DNA of 64,000 nt from an uncultured Mollicutes bacterium. Lineage in GTDB: Bacteria; Bacillota_I; Bacilli_A; Acholeplasmatales; JAEDCM01. This document shows, piece after piece, positions 62,101 through 64,000 of this stretch (its first letter is position 1; each line of letters opens with the position of its first letter). Under the pieces are notes generated by a model. It was not told the DNA's origin. It worked only from the letters and a program-made list of their open reading frames with translations, and did not search any database. The position numbers were made by a program, and so were the translations under genes. Location: positions 50,041 through 114,040 of the forward strand of contig CAMVDS010000001.1 of NCBI GenBank assembly GCA_947166335.1. Reading direction: 5' to 3'.

Positions 62101-64000
62101 TAATAGTTGCTTCTCCATCGGTGTTCTTATTAATTGATGGATCAATAATTGAAGAACCATCATAAATCTTAGATAATTCATCTAAGTTATTAATTGTGAT
62201 TGTTGCTGGATTTTTCTCTGTAATTACTACATTAAATGAACCAGTAATATCATTGTGGTTAGCAGCACTTGCTTTAAAGTAATAAGTACCACTATCACTA
62301 GGATCTTTAACTTTAAGTTCATCAACTGAAACCCAGTTTTCACCATCATTACTGAATAACCAAGTGATTTCTGAACCATCAACTGTATTTGCAGTATAAA
62401 TAACTGCTGCATTATGATATTCATCATCAGCTATTCCATTATATCCATCTACATCAGGATTTGTGATTGTAGCAGGAGTGATTGTAAGTGTTGCAGTCAT
62501 TGGCTCTACATCATTATAGTTATCAGATTTATTTTCAAATGTAACTGTTGCTAATGTTGAACCTACATTTGTTAATTTATTATTTTTATAAGTTACTTCT
62601 AATGTTGATGGAAGAGTTCCATTAATTATTAATTCAAATTCTTCACCAGTATAAGTAACAGTCTTATCAACAAATAAATTAGCTGGTAAAGAATAATTTG
62701 CTTTTGAAATAATTATTGTTCCTGTTACTACACATGCTGTATAGTCCTCATTTTCAGAAACTTGAACTTTAATTGTATAAGTATTAGCATTAACAGGCTT
62801 TTGTGCACTACTATTTGGACCCCATATATATGTAATGTATGGAGTAGAACTACTATTTGTTTCAATAATTGGATCAACTATATAATTTCCATCATATGTC
62901 TTTGATAATGCAGCTAAGTTAACAATTGTGATTGTTGTGATAGTTCTAATCTTAACTGTAAATGTTTCAGTTAAATCTTCATGGTTAGCTGCGCTTGCTT
63001 TATAATAATATGTTTTTGAATCAGTTGGATTCTTAACTTTTAATTCATCAACAGAAACCCAAGTTGCATTATCATTACTGAATAACCATGTGATTGTTGA
63101 ACCATCAACTGTTGTTGCAGAGTATTCAACTGCAGCATTATGAGATTCATCATCAAAATCACCTGTATAACCAGTTACAGTTGCATCAGTAATAGAAGCA
63201 GGATTAATTGTAAGTGTTGCAGTTAATGAATCTTTTGTTGCAGTATAATTTGATTTATCATAATCAAATGTAACTGTTATTTCATAAGTACCAGCATTAA
63301 CTTTTCCATTATTTGTATAAGTAACATCAGTAATTAAACTTGGAATATTAGATGCTGTAATTGAATGTTCATTACCATCATAAGTAACAGTTGAATCGTT
63401 AAATTCAACATTACTCATATCGATTATTGCTTTATTAATTGTTAAAGTCTTAGTCAAATTAGATACTTCATTGTAATTATTAGTATCATATTCAAATGAT
63501 GCAGTAATTGGATAAGTACCAGCATTAACTTGATTATTATTTGTATATGTAACATTTGTAATTTCTGTTGGCAAATTAGTAGCAATAATTGAATGAGCTT
63601 CTCCATCATAAGTAACAGTTAAATCGTTAAATTCAACTTCACTCATATCAATTGTGGCTTTATTAATTGTTAAAGTTGCTTCAAGTTTTAAAACATATAC
63701 TGAATAATTATTAGTATCATATACAAATGTCATAGTTACATCATAATTTTCAGCCTCAGTTTGATTGTTGTTATAATAATTTACACCTGTAATTCCTTCT
63801 GGAAGAGATCCAGTATATGCTAATGATTTAGCTGTACCATCATAAGTGAATTCTCCATTAGGTAATTCAATGTTTCTATTATCAATTTCTTTCTTGTTAA
63901 TAGTTATTGTTATATTTTTATCTAAGATGTCTAAGTATTCTTGGTTTATGCTTATAATCTTGTAATAAACAATATAATGTTTAGCATCTTTACTTGTAGG
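56147..64000 (-). CDS. Giant MBG / InlB-repeat / Hint-domain surface protein, N-terminus beyond right edge
   Basis: 2617 residues are visible and the frame is open through base 64000, so the start and any signal peptide are outside the window. From the edge: about 1000 residues of tandem MBG-type beta modules (YDGNEHSI, VNAGTYEITVTF, TLTINPA), including a near-identical 930-bp repeat. Three InlB/Flg_new repeats follow (FLGWYTEDSFTNKV, FAGWYLDSSF, FNGWYTDSAL), then a Thr/Ser/Asn-rich probable beta-helix region and two more InlB repeats (FNGWFIDQQF, FYGWFIDDDF). The C-terminus is a Hint (hedgehog/intein-like) domain from Cys2398 (GGCLIEGTLITMADGS) and a short tail domain (YLGKGYFTFDYLLEIIERYL). 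No LPXTG motif is present. It is probably an exported adhesin. Confidence 0.85.
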   Translation of the reverse strand, partial: PTSKDAKHYIVYYKIISINQEYLDILDKNITITINKKEIDNRNIELPNGEFTYDGTAKSLAYTGSLPEGITGVNYYNNNQTEAENYDVTMTFVYDTNNYSVYVLKLEATLTINKATIDMSEVEFNDLTVTYDGEAHSIIATNLPTEITNVTYTNNNQVNAGTYPITASFEYDTNNYNEVSNLTKTLTINKAIIDMSNVEFNDSTVTYDGNEHSITASNIPSLITDVTYTNNGKVNAGTYEITVTFDYDKSNYTATKDSLTATLTINPASITDATVTGYTGDFDDESHNAAVEYSATTVDGSTITWLFSNDNATWVSVDELKVKNPTDSKTYYYKASAANHEDLTETFTVKIRTITTITIVNLAALSKTYDGNYIVDPIIETNSSSTPYITYIWGPNSSAQKPVNANTYTIKVQVSENEDYTACVVTGTIIISKANYSLPANLFVDKTVTYTGEEFELIINGTLPSTLEVTYKNNKLTNVGSTLATVTFENKSDNYNDVEPMTATLTITPATITNPDVDGYNGIADDEYHNAAVIYTANTVDGSEITWLFSNDGENWVSVDELKVKDPSDSGTYYFKASAANHNDITGSFNVVITEKNPATITINNLDELSKIYDGSSIIDPSINKNTDGEATITYSLDGENWSSEKPVNAGTYTIKVVTAETSSYAQGIITKQFTISKAIIDMSNVEFNDSTVTYDGNEHSITASNIPSLITDVTYTNNGKVNAGTYEITVTFDYDKSNYTATKDSLTATLTINPASITDATVTGYTGDFDDESHNAAVEYSATTVDGSTITWLFSNDNATWVSVDELKVKNPTDSKTYYYKASAANHEDLTETFTVKIRTITTITIVNLAALSKTYDGNYIVDPIIETNSSSTPYITYIWGPNSSAQKPVNANTYTIKVQVSENEDYTACVVTGTIIISKANYSLPANLFVDKTVTYTGEEFELIINGTLPSTLEVTYTNNKLTNVGSTLATATFENKSDNYNDVDSITATLTVTKATPTTSGISVNYDEGVGSFFTTNKTTSSITFNGTYNTDGIISYSDARESLEIGTLSYSYTFTPTDTTNYEIVNGTVEITTKATVEYYDGSTLLNTLYVAKNGTATNLSLTPKVGYTANGWTLTGSSTLYDFTTLVTTNLSLTAKYTLNTYTITYVLDGGTNNPSNPTSYNVHSDTIILGNASKDSFEFLGWYTEDSFTNKVTQIVSGSTGDITLYAKYEEILPDSLTITYHLNGGENNDSNPSYYTVETTPFELLSPTKGNAYTFAGWYLDSSFTNRIVTVDPSVMSESFDVYAKWSALQYSIMYYYGSERITDLNPKSYTIEDTITLPTYSVYNHTFNGWYTDSALTNPITTIPAGSTGTIKVYAKLTDNGFTVRFYDTDKTTLLKSETTSTYGSVTAPTYSYDDHIYLLKWVDKATNELVDLSYIDANYDVFVELVVISYTASIYYVDADGYSTAKTGSPIITSKTIDSLTYGDDISLYRQMRVTDASTYDLFYMSPIDTFDWSLVVASLAIGTSKNANDGSCACYATVDGTAGTIRIYVFCIQPVAIITSSSQAIAFTQNLDMSTSTYQFYSTIDSAFEAFNSQSGKLMRIYGRYNGTITTDCFGTDVTINAITETVDEVSITRPKLTYSNSNITLHNNYNLSSGKIILPYSRKCTDTTGYTLESKTVLSPNKVQGLLIIDEDVSLSLSIAFNIGGDIYGSGQGLNTVNVGGHSVVMNKGTINLESGCVLYSYGYLKGTGIIYSNSGASINDLFMIYDWPGGSNGSSLYGKNIFPFEVYSFHNVSCKTVIMHGSTYKGYIQLYMADTYVPKNATLIGVGGLFELSSGYIIKSIEETTTVINTNTNYLSSNTNCSVRDIIDIHGDFKDNSISITIKVSFITTTVTTDTDTALPIGYMSIKISEGNGTLTNNSYKFLPGSSLIIEKAASLTINSNVKVMALENYNYNYTFSYRERHSDIFDSNGNLNSDFLPYYLVNGSLVCKGNIGGKIYTSTPYASINLNNVSATLPIATSASDGSTTTVYAQIYLLSGDAFAWSNAATGAYSSIEHNGEYGFTRNTSINTFVVNYNYGSSTSATTIHTVENTYAIEESDLFNVDLDGYIFNGWFIDQQFTTPALGYVINNDINIYAKLTPIIYNIEYNEFIVDDYDDTMQIINNNVTYFTLEDTVTLLPASCGDLTFYGWFIDDDFSINAPNITSSTFEYYKYLMVDNTIHLYGYFSSTVLYSIVYRDQDGLIIDSIQSYQINNGDSITLANAMASYQTTDGVDTSLYAYDLYGFSKWRIFNSNGTYVGEYNAGASYTPTSNIIIVPYYTKTATYVTIAPGTLENASYTVTFTGGSGNSNSAFVVPVGTSLNFNVTYTESNNRKFTYLNANGSSTTNTTVTANYNATVSASSDNGGCLIEGTLITMADGSQKNIENVQIGDLVKTWSFEEGKFVIRPIMFVEKTTDKLVDVIIFTLDDGSTIEIVWKQCLFDTDLKDYIVINSSNAFSFIGRNILASSNGILISKKIIDIKVEKRVVSYYEVDSAYDYQVFANNILTVEPTVNFHTVFKVDGNYKYDSDSMAQDIATYGLFTYADLAEYVTVEQFELFNGKYMKVYLGKGYFTFDYLLEIIERYLN
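56371..56809 (-). other. Hint (autoprocessing) domain of the giant protein
   Basis: Begins with GGC at 56815-56807, then LIEGTLITMADGSQKNIENV, as in block A of intein-like domains, and ends near FANNILTVEP. The block-B position, where the related Hint domains I recall read EHGFFD, is KQCLFD, so the conserved His is Gln here. Self-cleavage may therefore be impaired. Confidence 0.7.
61041..61970. repeat. 930-bp internal repeat of the giant gene, copy nearer the 3' end
   Basis: Matches 62505-63434 at a constant offset of 1464 bases (488 codons, in frame). I count about four differences by eye. Copies are separated by a 534-bp diverged relative of the same module. Confidence 0.9.
62505..63434. 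repeat. 930-bp internal repeat of the giant gene, copy nearer the 5' end
   Basis: Partner of 61041-61970 in direct orientation. Visible protein changes are Lys to Thr in EVTYKNN/EVTYTNN and Val to Ala in LATVTF/LATATF. The boundaries are sharp: sequence diverges immediately outside both ends. Confidence 0.9.

Noticed and set aside
61041..63434. Repeats as a CRISPR or mobile element
   Set aside because: They are long, in frame, coding and lie wholly inside one gene; no terminal inverted repeats or transposase.
63731..63733. ATG as the true start of the giant gene
   Set aside because: The frame continues open to base 64000 with further MBG-like sequence (GEFTYDGTAKSLAYTG); no ribosome site or signal peptide is at this ATG.

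Overview
This window is AT-rich DNA from a low-GC Gram-positive bacterium (Firmicutes/Bacilli-like). Several genes end in TGA (for example the genes ending at 9070 and 48839), so the standard bacterial code applies and this is not a UGA=Trp mycoplasma. The order lepB - rbgA - rnhB - topA - ftsY - ylxM - ffh is typical of Firmicutes. A glutamine synthetase III, an electron-bifurcating [FeFe] hydrogenase and a giant MBG/InlB-repeat/Hint surface protein point to an anaerobic, probably gut-associated lineage. I cannot place it to genus. I saw no rRNA, tRNA, CRISPR array or insertion sequence.

Layout. (1) 1-16.6 kb, nitrogen assimilation. On the minus strand are glnN (GSIII), a fused ammonium channel-PII protein, and asnB (cut by the left edge). 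Divergently, a plus-strand operon holds a degenerate glutamine synthetase I-like protein, an ANTAR antiterminator, dapF, dapL, pyrG, gltB and gltD. Both divergent leaders carry an intrinsic terminator whose 5' arm can instead form a hexaloop hairpin with A at loop position 1 and G at position 4. This is the signature of ANTAR RNA targets, so the ANTAR protein is the likely controller of both operons. (2) 16.6-17.0 kb, a decayed RhuM-like remnant. (3) 17.0-25.3 kb, an aromatic amino-acid operon: pheA, aroB, aroC, an aroE-aroK fusion, aroQ, aroA, tyrA, aroF and a small Dabb-like gene. (4) 25.3-27.0 kb, a lipoprotein whose promoter spacer is a run of ten G (probable phase variation), then a nitroreductase with a structured leader. 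(5) 27.0-33.9 kb, a sulfur amino-acid operon. It has a Cys-rich leader peptide with a textbook attenuator, a cystine-type symporter with Cys-containing tail repeats, a membrane-anchored protein, a tandem thioredoxin-like lipoprotein, an SGNH hydrolase, and metC- and malY-type lyases. (6) 34.0-36.5 kb, a peroxide-response unit: flavodoxin-like protein, OhrR-type repressor with its operator in the promoter, and glutathione peroxidase. A CDF transporter follows. (7) 36.5-43.4 kb, two hydrogenases: a monomeric group-B-like enzyme and HydABC, separated by an ORF6N-domain gene. (8) 43.6-55.6 kb, core genes: HAD phosphatase, a soluble FtsK/SftA translocase, lepB, DUF3781, rbgA, rnhB, topA, a membrane protein, ftsY, ylxM and ffh. 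(9) 55.6-64 kb, a small membrane protein and the C-terminal 2617 residues of a giant secreted protein that runs off the right edge.

The most interesting signals are the ANTAR circuit coupled to a catalytically dead GS-like protein, the cysteine attenuator with its sulfur operon, the poly-G promoter, and the Hint-ended giant protein with a near-identical internal 930-bp repeat.
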